Below, piece after piece: positions 28,268-36,061 of a stretch of DNA of 36,061 nt (position 1 is the stretch's first letter; each line of letters starts with the position of its first letter). Location of the stretch: the NCBI GenBank assembly GCA_049694275.1, contig JBAVQS010000335.1, positions 1 to 36,061 of the forward strand. Reading direction: 5' to 3'. The position numbers were made by a program, and so were the translations under genes. The notes under the pieces are model-generated. The model was not told the origin of the DNA and did not search any database. It saw only the letters and a list, made by a program, of their open reading frames with translations. The stretch comes from JBAVQS01 sp049694275. GTDB taxonomy: Bacteria > Chloroflexota > Anaerolineae > UBA4142 > SHND01.

Positions 28268-31200
28268 TTACGAGCCCTTCGCCGCCGTGAGCAACTTTTC
28301 AACCTGATAGTCCGATTTCTTTTCCGCCGCTTGCAGTTCGGCCATCAATTCATAATACTTGATGGCCTGTTGCGCCGCTTCGGCGCTCTCTAAGTCGGCG
28401 TTGCCGCTTTGTGCGACGATGGCCACGCGGAACATCCACGGCAACAATTGGTCAAAAGACTCTTTGTTAAACCAGAGAACGCCCTGATAGCGATTGCTCT
28501 GCATGAACTGTTGAACGCTCTCATCCTGAAGCCAGTTTTCGAGCAACTGGTAGGCCGGCTTTTTCGCCGTGGCCGCCAGCTCCGTCCAGCCTTGGTGTTC
28601 GGTGAGAATCTTGATCAGGCCCACATTACGCCATGCTGCATTCACGTCAAGGCCGAGATCCTGGAACGTGCTCGCCAACACCCGGCCGAGCAGCCACTCG
28701 TCAATCCAGGCGCGGCTGGTCTCATCATAATCGACGTCGCTCACGATCTTGCCAAGCGCATGGACAAACAGCCAGCCAAACAACGGGGCCCACATCAAAA
28801 CCTCATCATCCAACCCTTCCAGAAGGAACTGGATTACCGCCTCATCCTTTTCCAGTTCGAGCTCCGGATAACGATAGGCAATAGTCGGGAGGGTTAGAAT
28901 TGCATCCAGTTTCCGCGCAATCTCTTGAGCGAGCGCCACCTCGTCGCCGCTGCCGCCGGCCAGGCGCTTGATCTCGCCCAGCAGCCTGGTCGTCTTTTGC
29001 TCGACCTCGGCCAGCAGTTCCTTATCGGGCGCCTGTTCGCTGCTCGTGACGCGCGCGGCAAATAACCGCTGGAACATCTCGGCGTTGACCAGGTCCTTGA
29101 ACGGCTCGGTCACCGGCTGGAGGAAGATTTCGCGCAGCGCCTCGTGGACGCTCGGCACGCCACGCCCATTCAGGTACGAGTTCAGGTGGGCATATTGGTG
29201 CCAGGAGTTATCCTGCACCTCTCGCCAATCCGTAAAGACATGACACTTGTACGCTGCCAGTTCGATATACAATCCGCTTTCGCAGAGCTCTTTGCTGCTC
29301 CGGATGTATTCGAGTCCGGACGTCTGATCGCGGAAAATAGTGAAAACGTTTCCATCCCGCTGTAGGGACAGACCTTCGCCCAGCGATTTTTGGACAAGCG
29401 CACGATTCGGCGCGCTCTTGTCGAGGTAGGCCGCCGAGCTGCGAATCCATCCCCGCGCCTCGGCGTACTTGTTGTGATAGACAACAAGCGCGCGCTCATC
29501 GCCGGCACGATTGGAATAGGCAAAGACGTCCTCGTTTACCCCGCCCTCGGGCGTAAAGAAATCATAGAGCAGGAAATTCTCAACGCCGGCAAAGAGATAG
29601 CGTTTGTGCACGAGCGGAAAGACCTCCCGCTCGTGTCGCTGGATGAGCCACGGGTCAGGCTGTTCATCCCAGAGCGCGCGCCGGAAATCCATCCCATAGC
29701 GCTCGCTAAACCCTTCGATCTGGCCGTGACCGATCATCGGCAGCCCTGGCATGGTTACCAGCATCGTCAGGACGCCGAAATACTTGTCCCCCTTGCCAAA
29801 CTGGTCCACCGCCGTCCGCTCGTCGGGATTGTTCATGAAATTGACGTAGCGTTTCAGGATCTCGGGATCGAACTCGATAGTGTTCTTGACGACGCTGCGA
29901 TATTTCGCATTGTCCTCGTCGCGCATCATGTGCATGAACGCGCTGTTATAGACGCGGTGCATGCCCAGGGTGCGGACGAAATAACCTTCCAACAGCCAAA
30001 AGGCCTCGGCGAGGAGGAGCGTGTCGGGCGCTTCGTGCGCCACACGATCCACCACCTCGCGCCAGAACTCGATTGGCATCAGTTCGTCGAACAGGGCTTT
30101 GGTCAGCCCATGCTCAGCGCGCGACGGGATCGCCCCGCCTGTGCCCGGCTCGGGAAACCAGAGGCGCTGAACATGCTTTTTTGCCAGCGTCATAGCCGCA
30201 TCAAAGCGAATGATGGGAAATTTTCGGGCGACGTGCAAAATGGTCTGGATAACCGCCTCGCGCACCTCGGCCTTTAAATAGTCCAACTGCGCCGTATCAT
30301 TCCACGGAAAGCTCGTCCCGTCATTGCCGTGATAGATGTATTTCTCGCTCCCGTTCTGGCGGTCCACGCGCTTGAACACGACCGCTGCGTCGGTGCGATT
30401 GTAATAGTGGTCCTCGATAAAGAGGCCAACGCGTCCATCCCACGAGAGGTCCGGCCCGTTAAAACTGTAGGAAGGAAATGGGCTATAGTCGAGCGAGACA
30501 AACCAGTCCGGATGCTCCACCACCCATTTGCTGTCAATACCCATGTGGTTGGGCACCATGTCACTCGCCAGGCGGATGCCGCGCTTCCATGCACGCTCCT
30601 TGAGATTCTGATAAGCCTGCTCCCCGCCCAGCTCTTCGGCAATGGTGTAATCATAGAGGGAATAGGCCGATGAGACCGCATCCGGGTTGCCACACAACTG
30701 TTTGATCCGCTGCGACGCGTGGCTGCGCTCCCAGATGCCAATAAACCACAGGCCGGTAAAGCCCCACCGCGCGAGTTTATCGAGTTCCTCGTCGGGGACC
30801 TGGTCGAGGCGCGTGATCGGACGCTGATAGCGACGTGCGAGCTGGTCGAGCCAGACATAGCTGTTCTTGGCCAACATAATCAGGTTGGGCATCCAATCCT
30901 TGTCGGGACTGAACCGCTCCGGCTCGGCTTCCATCTGGCGAAAATCGTACACGGGCACATGCGCCGGTCCAGGCCCAAGCAAGCTCAACTTTTCCTCTTC
31001 CTTGATCAGGTCGAGGGCGCCCAAGAGGCGATAGAGAAAACGGGTCAGATAGGTCCCGAGGAACGAGCCCCACCGGTCAAGGATGTATTGAAGCTGACCG
31101 GTCAACGAATGCGGGATTGCAATCGCCGGAGCGCGCAGCATATCGACCAACGTTTGGTGATCGGGACCGAACGGCGGCTTGTCGGCAAAAAAGGCGCCCA

Positions 31201-31756
31201 ACCCCGCAATGATTTTGGGATAGGCTGTTTCTTTTTCGAGCGTATCGTCGTCAAAGAGTTCGAGGAATGGCGCACAGGCAGGGTTCATGTTCGCCACCCA
31301 GAGCATCAGCATCTCTTCAAGCGCGATCTGGCGATTAGGGACGCCGTCCGTTTCGCCTTCGAGCCAGGCGTCGGCATCCACCTCCCGGCGGTAAACGGCC
31401 ACTGCCGGGAACTGGTCGGCGAAACGCCGGAGGGTATTGTCCACTGCCGGGCGGCCCAGCGCGTCATAGAGCGATTCCAGCGCCCCTTGCATCGCTTGCG
31501 GATTAACCTGCTCGCGGTACAAGCCTGTGATGTAATGCAAGATCTCGTCGATCAACCCCAGCGCGTTGATCTGCCCGGCGCGAATCGTCTGCTCCGGGAA
31601 ACTGGCCAGATCGCGCTTGTTATTGATTCTTTGCGCAAAGACCCGCGCGGCGCGGAAATTGGCAAAAATGACATTGCCGTTCAAGCCAAATAGGGACTGG
31701 TCAAACTGGTACTTGTCCCGCGCCAGGCGCGAGACGTGAAATTCCATTTGCGGCAT
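28268..31756 (-). CDS. Large GH13 (alpha-amylase superfamily) protein with unusual N- and C-terminal helical regions
   Basis: 1162 residues from the ATG at 31756 (AAGGAAC ahead of it); GTG/ATG starts 10-11 codons upstream overlap the glgC-like stop. The central barrel (about 320-720) carries GH13 regions SDMVPNHMG, IIRFDAAMTLAK (nucleophile Asp), LLLAEAFW (acid Glu) and a region IV written FMNNPDE in place of the usual NHD. About 300 residues before and 350 after the barrel are mostly helical and match no domain I recognise. Position next to two GlgC paralogues and a glycogen-synthase-like enzyme suggests action on an alpha-glucan or maltosyl donor (compare GlgE or glycosyltransferring amylases), but the exact reaction cannot be read. 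No signal peptide, so cytoplasmic. Confidence 0.82.
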   Translation of the reverse strand: MPQMEFHVSRLARDKYQFDQSLFGLNGNVIFANFRAARVFAQRINNKRDLASFPEQTIRAGQINALGLIDEILHYITGLYREQVNPQAMQGALESLYDALGRPAVDNTLRRFADQFPAVAVYRREVDADAWLEGETDGVPNRQIALEEMLMLWVANMNPACAPFLELFDDDTLEKETAYPKIIAGLGAFFADKPPFGPDHQTLVDMLRAPAIAIPHSLTGQLQYILDRWGSFLGTYLTRFLYRLLGALDLIKEEEKLSLLGPGPAHVPVYDFRQMEAEPERFSPDKDWMPNLIMLAKNSYVWLDQLARRYQRPITRLDQVPDEELDKLARWGFTGLWFIGIWERSHASQRIKQLCGNPDAVSSAYSLYDYTIAEELGGEQAYQNLKERAWKRGIRLASDMVPNHMGIDSKWVVEHPDWFVSLDYSPFPSYSFNGPDLSWDGRVGLFIEDHYYNRTDAAVVFKRVDRQNGSEKYIYHGNDGTSFPWNDTAQLDYLKAEVREAVIQTILHVARKFPIIRFDAAMTLAKKHVQRLWFPEPGTGGAIPSRAEHGLTKALFDELMPIEFWREVVDRVAHEAPDTLLLAEAFWLLEGYFVRTLGMHRVYNSAFMHMMRDEDNAKYRSVVKNTIEFDPEILKRYVNFMNNPDERTAVDQFGKGDKYFGVLTMLVTMPGLPMIGHGQIEGFSERYGMDFRRALWDEQPDPWLIQRHEREVFPLVHKRYLFAGVENFLLYDFFTPEGGVNEDVFAYSNRAGDERALVVYHNKYAEARGWIRSSAAYLDKSAPNRALVQKSLGEGLSLQRDGNVFTIFRDQTSGLEYIRSSKELCESGLYIELAAYKCHVFTDWREVQDNSWHQYAHLNSYLNGRGVPSVHEALREIFLQPVTEPFKDLVNAEMFQRLFAARVTSSEQAPDKELLAEVEQKTTRLLGEIKRLAGGSGDEVALAQEIARKLDAILTLPTIAYRYPELELEKDEAVIQFLLEGLDDEVLMWAPLFGWLFVHALGKIVSDVDYDETSRAWIDEWLLGRVLASTFQDLGLDVNAAWRNVGLIKILTEHQGWTELAATAKKPAYQLLENWLQDESVQQFMQSNRYQGVLWFNKESFDQLLPWMFRVAIVAQSGNADLESAEAAQQAIKYYELMAELQAAEKKSDYQVEKLLTAAKGS

Positions 31757-31785
31757 ACGGGTTCCTTGTCTCTCTAGTGTATTCA

Positions 31786-33036
31786 TCACCGGATAATTGT
31801 CGCGCCGCTCTCGACGCGGTCAGCCGGAAAATCCTTGTCCTTCAAATAGCCACCCAGCTCGACATTGCGCCCGATTGCCAGCTTGGCCGGAATCACAGTG
31901 CGCTTGCCGACCACCACAAGGCCGGTATTGAGGCGCTCGGGCGATTTCTGATTCGGCGTATTGTCATCACCCTCCCCCACGCACGCGCCAGCGCCAACCC
32001 GAACACCCTTGTCAAGAATCGCATGGTCAACCACTGCGCCGGCGCCGATCCAGGTATCATTCATTACAATCGAGTCGCGCACGATGGCGCCGCGGGCAAC
32101 GTACACGCCGGCAGAGATAATCGAGCGGAGGGCCGTTCCCTCGATCTGCGCTCCATCACAGAGGAGAGTCCCGTCGACGCGTGCCTCAGCGTCAATATAT
32201 GCCGCAGGTCGCTCTTCACTGCGCGTGTGAATCACCCAATCCGGATCGTAGAGATCAAGCGCCGGCGTCTCGGCGAGGAGCGCCATGTTTGCCTCAAAGT
32301 ACGCCTGGATATTGCCAACGTCCATCCAGTAGCCGTTAAAGACGTGGGCATACACCTTGCCCTCTTTCAAGAGACTCGGAATCACCTCGCGGCCAAAATC
32401 ATGTTGACTATGCCCGGCGCCGTTCAGCCAGTTGACCAGCGCCTCGCGTTTAAAGACGTAAACACCCATCGACGCCAGCGTATTGCGGGTGCGCGCCGGC
32501 TTTTCTTCAAACACCTCGACGCGCCTTTCGCTGTCCAGCCCCACCATGCCAAAACGATGGGCATCGTGCGGGCTCACGGTGCGGACCGCTAGCGTCAAGT
32601 CCGCATTCGTATCGGCATGCGCCTGCAAGAGCGGATTGAAATCCATTTTGTAGATGTGATCGCCCGAGAGGATCAGGACATTGTCGATGCTGTCGTTGAT
32701 CACATCGAGATTAAAGCGCACGGCATCGGCAGTGCCCCCCTGCCACGCCCCGGTCTCACCGCGGCGGCTCTGGTAGGGCTGGAGCAAGCGCACACCGCCG
32801 CGCCCGCGATCCAGGTCCCACGGGCGGCCGGTGCCAATGTGCTCGTTCAACGAGCGTGGCTCGTACTGCGTCAGAACGGGAACGTTATAGATGCCCGAGT
32901 TGACACAATTCGAAAGGGTGAAATCGATCACGCGATATTTACCGCCAAACGGCAGCGCCGCCTCCGAGCGCACGGCAGTCAGGACGCCCAAACCCGGGCC
33001 TTCGCCGCCGGCCAAAACCATTGCCATGTTATTCAT
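31786..33036 (-). CDS. GlgC-like protein lacking catalytic Arg and Lys; probable regulatory subunit
   Basis: 416 residues: nucleotidyltransferase fold plus a left-handed beta-helix C-terminus (VRDSIVMNDTWIGAGAVVD). It retains RVIDFTLSNCVNSGIYNV, SGDHIYKMD and VFEEKP. The phosphate-binding signature is degraded, however: the next gene has GAGTRLSVLSEERSKPSVPF where this one reads GEGPGLGVLTAVRSEAALPF. The Arg and Lys essential in E. coli GlgC (Arg32, Lys42) are Gly and Glu here. Loss of the same two residues marks the non-catalytic large subunits of plant ADP-glucose pyrophosphorylase. I infer a regulatory partner of the downstream-numbered paralogue, from which it is separated by 11 bp. GAGG precedes the ATG. 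Confidence 0.88.
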   Translation of the reverse strand: MNNMAMVLAGGEGPGLGVLTAVRSEAALPFGGKYRVIDFTLSNCVNSGIYNVPVLTQYEPRSLNEHIGTGRPWDLDRGRGGVRLLQPYQSRRGETGAWQGGTADAVRFNLDVINDSIDNVLILSGDHIYKMDFNPLLQAHADTNADLTLAVRTVSPHDAHRFGMVGLDSERRVEVFEEKPARTRNTLASMGVYVFKREALVNWLNGAGHSQHDFGREVIPSLLKEGKVYAHVFNGYWMDVGNIQAYFEANMALLAETPALDLYDPDWVIHTRSEERPAAYIDAEARVDGTLLCDGAQIEGTALRSIISAGVYVARGAIVRDSIVMNDTWIGAGAVVDHAILDKGVRVGAGACVGEGDDNTPNQKSPERLNTGLVVVGKRTVIPAKLAIGRNVELGGYLKDKDFPADRVESGATIIR

Positions 33037-33047
33037 AGTAGCCTCGC

Positions 33048-34310
33048 TTATTCGATCGTAGCGCCGCTCGCGACTTTGCCGTTGAATGGGACAAAGGCCA
33101 TTTCGGCGGCCCGCGGGCGAATCACCACGTTGCGCCCGATCTCTGTATCAGCCGGAATGTGCGCCCCCTTGCCGACGACGGTAATGCCGGTGTTGATCTT
33201 ACCCGGTTCGGCCTTGTTCGGCGACATGTCATCGCTATATCCGAGCTTGGTGTTGGCCCCAATCACCACTTCCTTGTCCACAATCACACGATCCAGGACC
33301 GCGCCAGGCCCGATCCAGGTGTCGTTCATCACAATCGAGTCGCGCACGACGGCGTTAGGCGAGATATAGACGCCGGGCGAAATGACCGAATGATCCACCC
33401 GCCCGCGGACGGTGCATCCGTTGGCAATCATGGTACGCGTGACCTGCCCCTGGAGGCCGATTTTGAGCGGCGGGCGCTCATAGCTCGGCGTGTGAATAAC
33501 CCAATTGGGGTCGTTCAAGTTGAGCGGCGGATTAGGCGAGAGGAGCTCGAGGTTCGTCTCCCAATAGGACTGGAGCGTGCCGACATCTACCCAATAGCCG
33601 TCAAAAGCATAGGCATAGACACGATGCTTTTCGATCATGCTGGGAATGACGTGCTTGCCAAAATCGAGGTCAGGATGCGCGTGGCTGCCGGCGATGAGTT
33701 GGTCGGCCAGCGCATCCGTATTAAAGATATAAATGCCCATCGAGGCCAGGGTTCCCTTGTCGCGGGCCTTGGGCTTTTCGTAAAAGGCGGTGATCCGCTG
33801 CTGGTTGTCCACCCCCATGATGCCGAACCGGTCGGTCTCTTCCAGCGGGACGTTCATCACGCCGACGGTGAGATCGGCGTTCATCTCTTGATGAAAACGC
33901 AGCATCGGGCGATAGTCCATTTTGTAGATGTGGTCACCCGAAAGAATGAGCAACTGGTCCGGGCGCTGGGAGCGAATATACTCCAGGTTTTGATAGACGG
34001 CATCCGCGGTCCCGCCATACCAACTGTGCGCCTCGCGGCCCTGGTAAGGATGCAGGAGGCGAACCCCGCCGCGCGTCCGGTCAAGGTCCCACGGACGTCC
34101 AATGCCAACATGCTCGTTGAGCGAATGCGGGCGATACTGCGTCAGCACGGCCACGTTGTAAATGTCCGAGTTGACACAGTTCGACAGGGTAAAATCGATA
34201 ATGCGATATTTGGCAGCAAACGGTACGGAAGGCTTGCTGCGCTCTTCCGAGAGCACAGACAAGCGAGTGCCGGCGCCGCCGGCCAAAATCACTGCAAGTA
34301 CTCGCGACAT
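33048..34310 (-). CDS. glgC: Glucose-1-phosphate adenylyltransferase
   Basis: 420 residues. It makes ADP-glucose from glucose-1-phosphate and ATP for glycogen synthesis. The full catalytic signature is present: AGGAGTRLSVLSEERSKPSVPF, then IDFTLSNCVNSDIYNV, QPHSLNEH-type text, SGDHIYKMDYRPM, AFYEKPKARDKG and GYWVDVGTLQSYWETN. The C-terminal beta-helix includes VIVDKEVVIGANTKLGYSDD. GGAG seven bases before the ATG. It is tightly packed with a glycogen-synthase-like gene upstream and the catalytically degraded paralogue downstream, so the active enzyme may be a hetero-oligomer. Confidence 0.95.
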   Translation of the reverse strand: MSRVLAVILAGGAGTRLSVLSEERSKPSVPFAAKYRIIDFTLSNCVNSDIYNVAVLTQYRPHSLNEHVGIGRPWDLDRTRGGVRLLHPYQGREAHSWYGGTADAVYQNLEYIRSQRPDQLLILSGDHIYKMDYRPMLRFHQEMNADLTVGVMNVPLEETDRFGIMGVDNQQRITAFYEKPKARDKGTLASMGIYIFNTDALADQLIAGSHAHPDLDFGKHVIPSMIEKHRVYAYAFDGYWVDVGTLQSYWETNLELLSPNPPLNLNDPNWVIHTPSYERPPLKIGLQGQVTRTMIANGCTVRGRVDHSVISPGVYISPNAVVRDSIVMNDTWIGPGAVLDRVIVDKEVVIGANTKLGYSDDMSPNKAEPGKINTGITVVGKGAHIPADTEIGRNVVIRPRAAEMAFVPFNGKVASGATIE

Positions 34311-34331
34311 GGTCTTCTCCTATGATTCGAT

Positions 34332-35978
34332 CTAAAACAGGCCCAGTAATGTCGGTAACAGGTCTTGCTCCACGGTGACCTTCCACGACATGTGCGCGCC
34401 GAGGTGTGAGCCGTCCAACAAAGACTGCATCGCCTCTTCACTCCGTGGGAGCCGTTCAAAGATTCTGGATGCAAGCCGCGTCGCCTCCGCCGCTTCGATG
34501 ATATCCCGCTCGCGCCGGTCAATCCGCGTCAGTTGCCAGGGATCCAGGCTTTGCAAGTTCAGCGGAAGCGTGACGTAATCACCGATGACAAGATTCGAGG
34601 GCGCGTTCCCCTCCACCTGTCGAAGCAAACCAACACAGCCGCAAACATTGCTCGTACAGACTATCGCGCCGGCGGCCAGCGCCTCAACCTGGCTCGCGCC
34701 GAACGGCTCATAAATCGACTGACCGAACTCGACATCGGTCCCGTTTCGATTATCGGCAGGCTGCATATCGGCGGGCATCCGCAGGCCACAGTATTCGCGG
34801 CCCCAGCCGGGCTGGTTCACCAGAACCACCTGACTGGCGCGGGCCTGCCGATTATACACCTGAATATCCTGATCGTAACCAATCTCTGCGCCGGCCAAAT
34901 CACCATTACCGGCGCGATGGAAAACAGGCCAGCCGTACTCGTGCTCCCAGCGCAGAACATCCTCAGTGCGCCGCTCAACGGCAGTCGTCGCACTGTTCAT
35001 GAACAGGACGGCGCGCTCCCCACTCTCGGCAAACAGATGGTCCAGTTCCTCCATGACATTCAAATCACGCCACAATGCGTGGCGCAATTCTGGCGGGCCA
35101 ACATGGGTCAAAATCCAATTTGGCCGATAGCCCAGCAGAGTCTCGGTGTACTGCTGCATGCGGCCGCGACTGGCTTGGCGCTCGGCCAGAGTCCAGTTGG
35201 TATCTGGCACCCCATTATATACCAGACCGATGGGATATGCCCCCAGGGCTGGGGCAAGAAAACCGAGCTCTTCCCTGGTCATATGGCTTACGGTCAGGAT
35301 GTGATCGAGCTGGGTCCCCGCCATGAATAACGCATGTTGAAAGAGACCGCGCTGGTCGCCGAAAACATCCTCGACGTGCAGCCCAGCGCGCCGCGCGGTC
35401 TTGATTACATTATACACACGAGTGTCGTGCCCCGGATGATCTTCCACCAGGTGGCGAATGGTTGGCGCCTCGTGCGCGTAGAAAACCATCCGGTAGCGGC
35501 AGGGTTCCCGTTCCTGCTCCTGATTCTTGCGCGCACATAAAGCCAGCGGCACGCCGAACCAATCGTGCGCCAGCATGACACTGCGCGCCTCGCGCGAGGC
35601 GCGCATACGGGGCGGGCGAGCAATCTCCCCAGCGCCGGTCAGCGCCTGCAGCGCAGCAAAACTCGGCTCGGCCGCTGCAATGTAGCGCTCGTACTCTGGA
35701 CTGGCGTCATAGCGCTCACTCTGAATGCTATACTGCGTCCACAAGTAGTATTTGAAAAGACTGACGGTCGATTCCACGACCGCTTGCGGGTCGATCAACA
35801 AGAGCTCATGCGCGTATCCGCCAAAATGCCGGATCCCGTACAGAAGATTGACATGATAGTACAGTTCAATGCGCTCGAATGCGCGCGCCAATTCCGCATC
35901 CACCTCTCCGATGCTCTCCAACGTCGAATAGCGGACTACAGAGTTTTGATTAATTAATGTCCGCGCTTGTGCCGCCAC
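34332..35978 (-). CDS. Glycogen synthase-like GT-B glycosyltransferase, N-terminus uncertain
   Basis: 548 residues from a GTG at 35978. Blocks LAHDWFGVPLALCARK, MVFYAHEAPTIRHLVEDHP, LTVSHMTREEL, IGLVYNGVPDTNW, YRPNWILTHVG and EFGQSIYEPFGASQVEALAAGAIVCTSN follow glycogen/starch synthases, including the C-terminal nucleotide-sugar site with its glutamate. It lacks the usual N-terminal KxGGL donor-binding segment. The frame is open for only nine more bases before a TGA, and the GTG has no ribosome binding site. A neighbouring frame starts at 36049 with a good site and runs into this one, so a frameshift or a coupled start is possible. It sits 21 bp before glgC, which supplies ADP-glucose. Confidence 0.78.
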   Translation of the reverse strand: MAAQARTLINQNSVVRYSTLESIGEVDAELARAFERIELYYHVNLLYGIRHFGGYAHELLLIDPQAVVESTVSLFKYYLWTQYSIQSERYDASPEYERYIAAAEPSFAALQALTGAGEIARPPRMRASREARSVMLAHDWFGVPLALCARKNQEQEREPCRYRMVFYAHEAPTIRHLVEDHPGHDTRVYNVIKTARRAGLHVEDVFGDQRGLFQHALFMAGTQLDHILTVSHMTREELGFLAPALGAYPIGLVYNGVPDTNWTLAERQASRGRMQQYTETLLGYRPNWILTHVGPPELRHALWRDLNVMEELDHLFAESGERAVLFMNSATTAVERRTEDVLRWEHEYGWPVFHRAGNGDLAGAEIGYDQDIQVYNRQARASQVVLVNQPGWGREYCGLRMPADMQPADNRNGTDVEFGQSIYEPFGASQVEALAAGAIVCTSNVCGCVGLLRQVEGNAPSNLVIGDYVTLPLNLQSLDPWQLTRIDRRERDIIEAAEATRLASRIFERLPRSEEAMQSLLDGSHLGAHMSWKVTVEQDLLPTLLGLF

Positions 35979-36049
35979 GGCAGGTCAGAACCAAAGATGC
36001 ATGCCCAGAGACGCTTTTGCGAGCGGCGCGTGCGTGCCAGTCCAGCCAT
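35954..36049 (-). CDS. Small ORF overlapping the glycosyltransferase start; leader peptide or frameshifted N-terminus
   Basis: ATG at 36049-36047 with AAGGA six bases upstream opens a 31-codon frame (MAGLARTRRSQKRLWACIFG and on) that ends at TAA 35956-35954, inside the start of the glycosyltransferase frame. The ribosome binding site is far better than that of the GTG at 35978. I do not recognise the peptide. It could be a coupling leader or the true gene start, displaced by an indel. Confidence 0.3.
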   Translation of the reverse strand: MAGLARTRRSQKRLWACIFGSDLPWRHKRGH

Positions 36050-36061
36050 CACGTATCCTTG

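Overview
The window looks like a chromosomal segment of a GC-rich bacterium, most likely an uncultured Chloroflexota (Anaerolineae-like). This is inferred from gene content, not from a marker gene: SpoVS, a DUF4349 lipoprotein, an EF-G2-type GTPase, surface proteins with Thr/Pro-rich stalks, DUF4157 proteins and large NACHT-FGE proteins are all common there. No rRNA or tRNA gene was seen.

Region 1 (1-8930) is the centre of interest: a complete diversity-generating retroelement (DGR), all on the minus strand. In transcription order it has a promoter (8955-8927), a small Bell-like membrane-active protein with a C-terminal amyloid-like motif (8771-8364), a NACHT-NTPase/FGE C-type-lectin target protein with variable repeat VR2 (8289-5689), a perfect 15-bp hairpin, an Avd accessory protein (5578-5234), the adenine-rich template repeat TR (5190-5073), a structured spacer, a DGR reverse transcriptase (4869-3796), and a second NACHT-FGE target with VR1 (3806-783). 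Aligned by eye, VR2 differs from TR at 18 of 32 template adenines and at no other base. VR1 differs at 24 of 32 adenines, plus one non-adenine substitution and a 1-nt deletion that shifts the last 30 or so codons out of frame. The Bell gene ends on an A9 run, and a -1 shift there joins it in frame to the NACHT gene. The picture is a self-diversifying, NLR-like sensor system in which the hypervariable lectin fold senses, the NACHT module switches, and the Bell/transmembrane N-termini act as effectors. The element is bounded on the left by a REP-like palindrome array and the start of a RAYT/IS200-type transposase.

Region 2 (8985-19315) is mixed housekeeping and surface genes: a TPR protein, a membrane-anchored protein with two Ig-like repeats, an EF-G2-like GTPase, an MDR oxidoreductase, SpoVS, a DUF4349 lipoprotein, a DUF4157 effector-like protein, a frameshifted remnant of a second tryptophanase gene, and an intact tryptophanase.

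Region 3 (19426-36061) is one long minus-strand run of closely packed genes. It opens with glycogen-type metabolism (glycogen synthase-like glycosyltransferase, two GlgC paralogues of which one lacks catalytic residues, a large GH13 protein). It continues with exopolysaccharide genes (GT4 glycosyltransferase, initiating sugar-phosphate transferase, Wzz/BY-kinase with a nine-tyrosine tail). It ends with a TolB-like propeller surface protein, a ParA-TPR-membrane fusion and a GmhB-type phosphatase.
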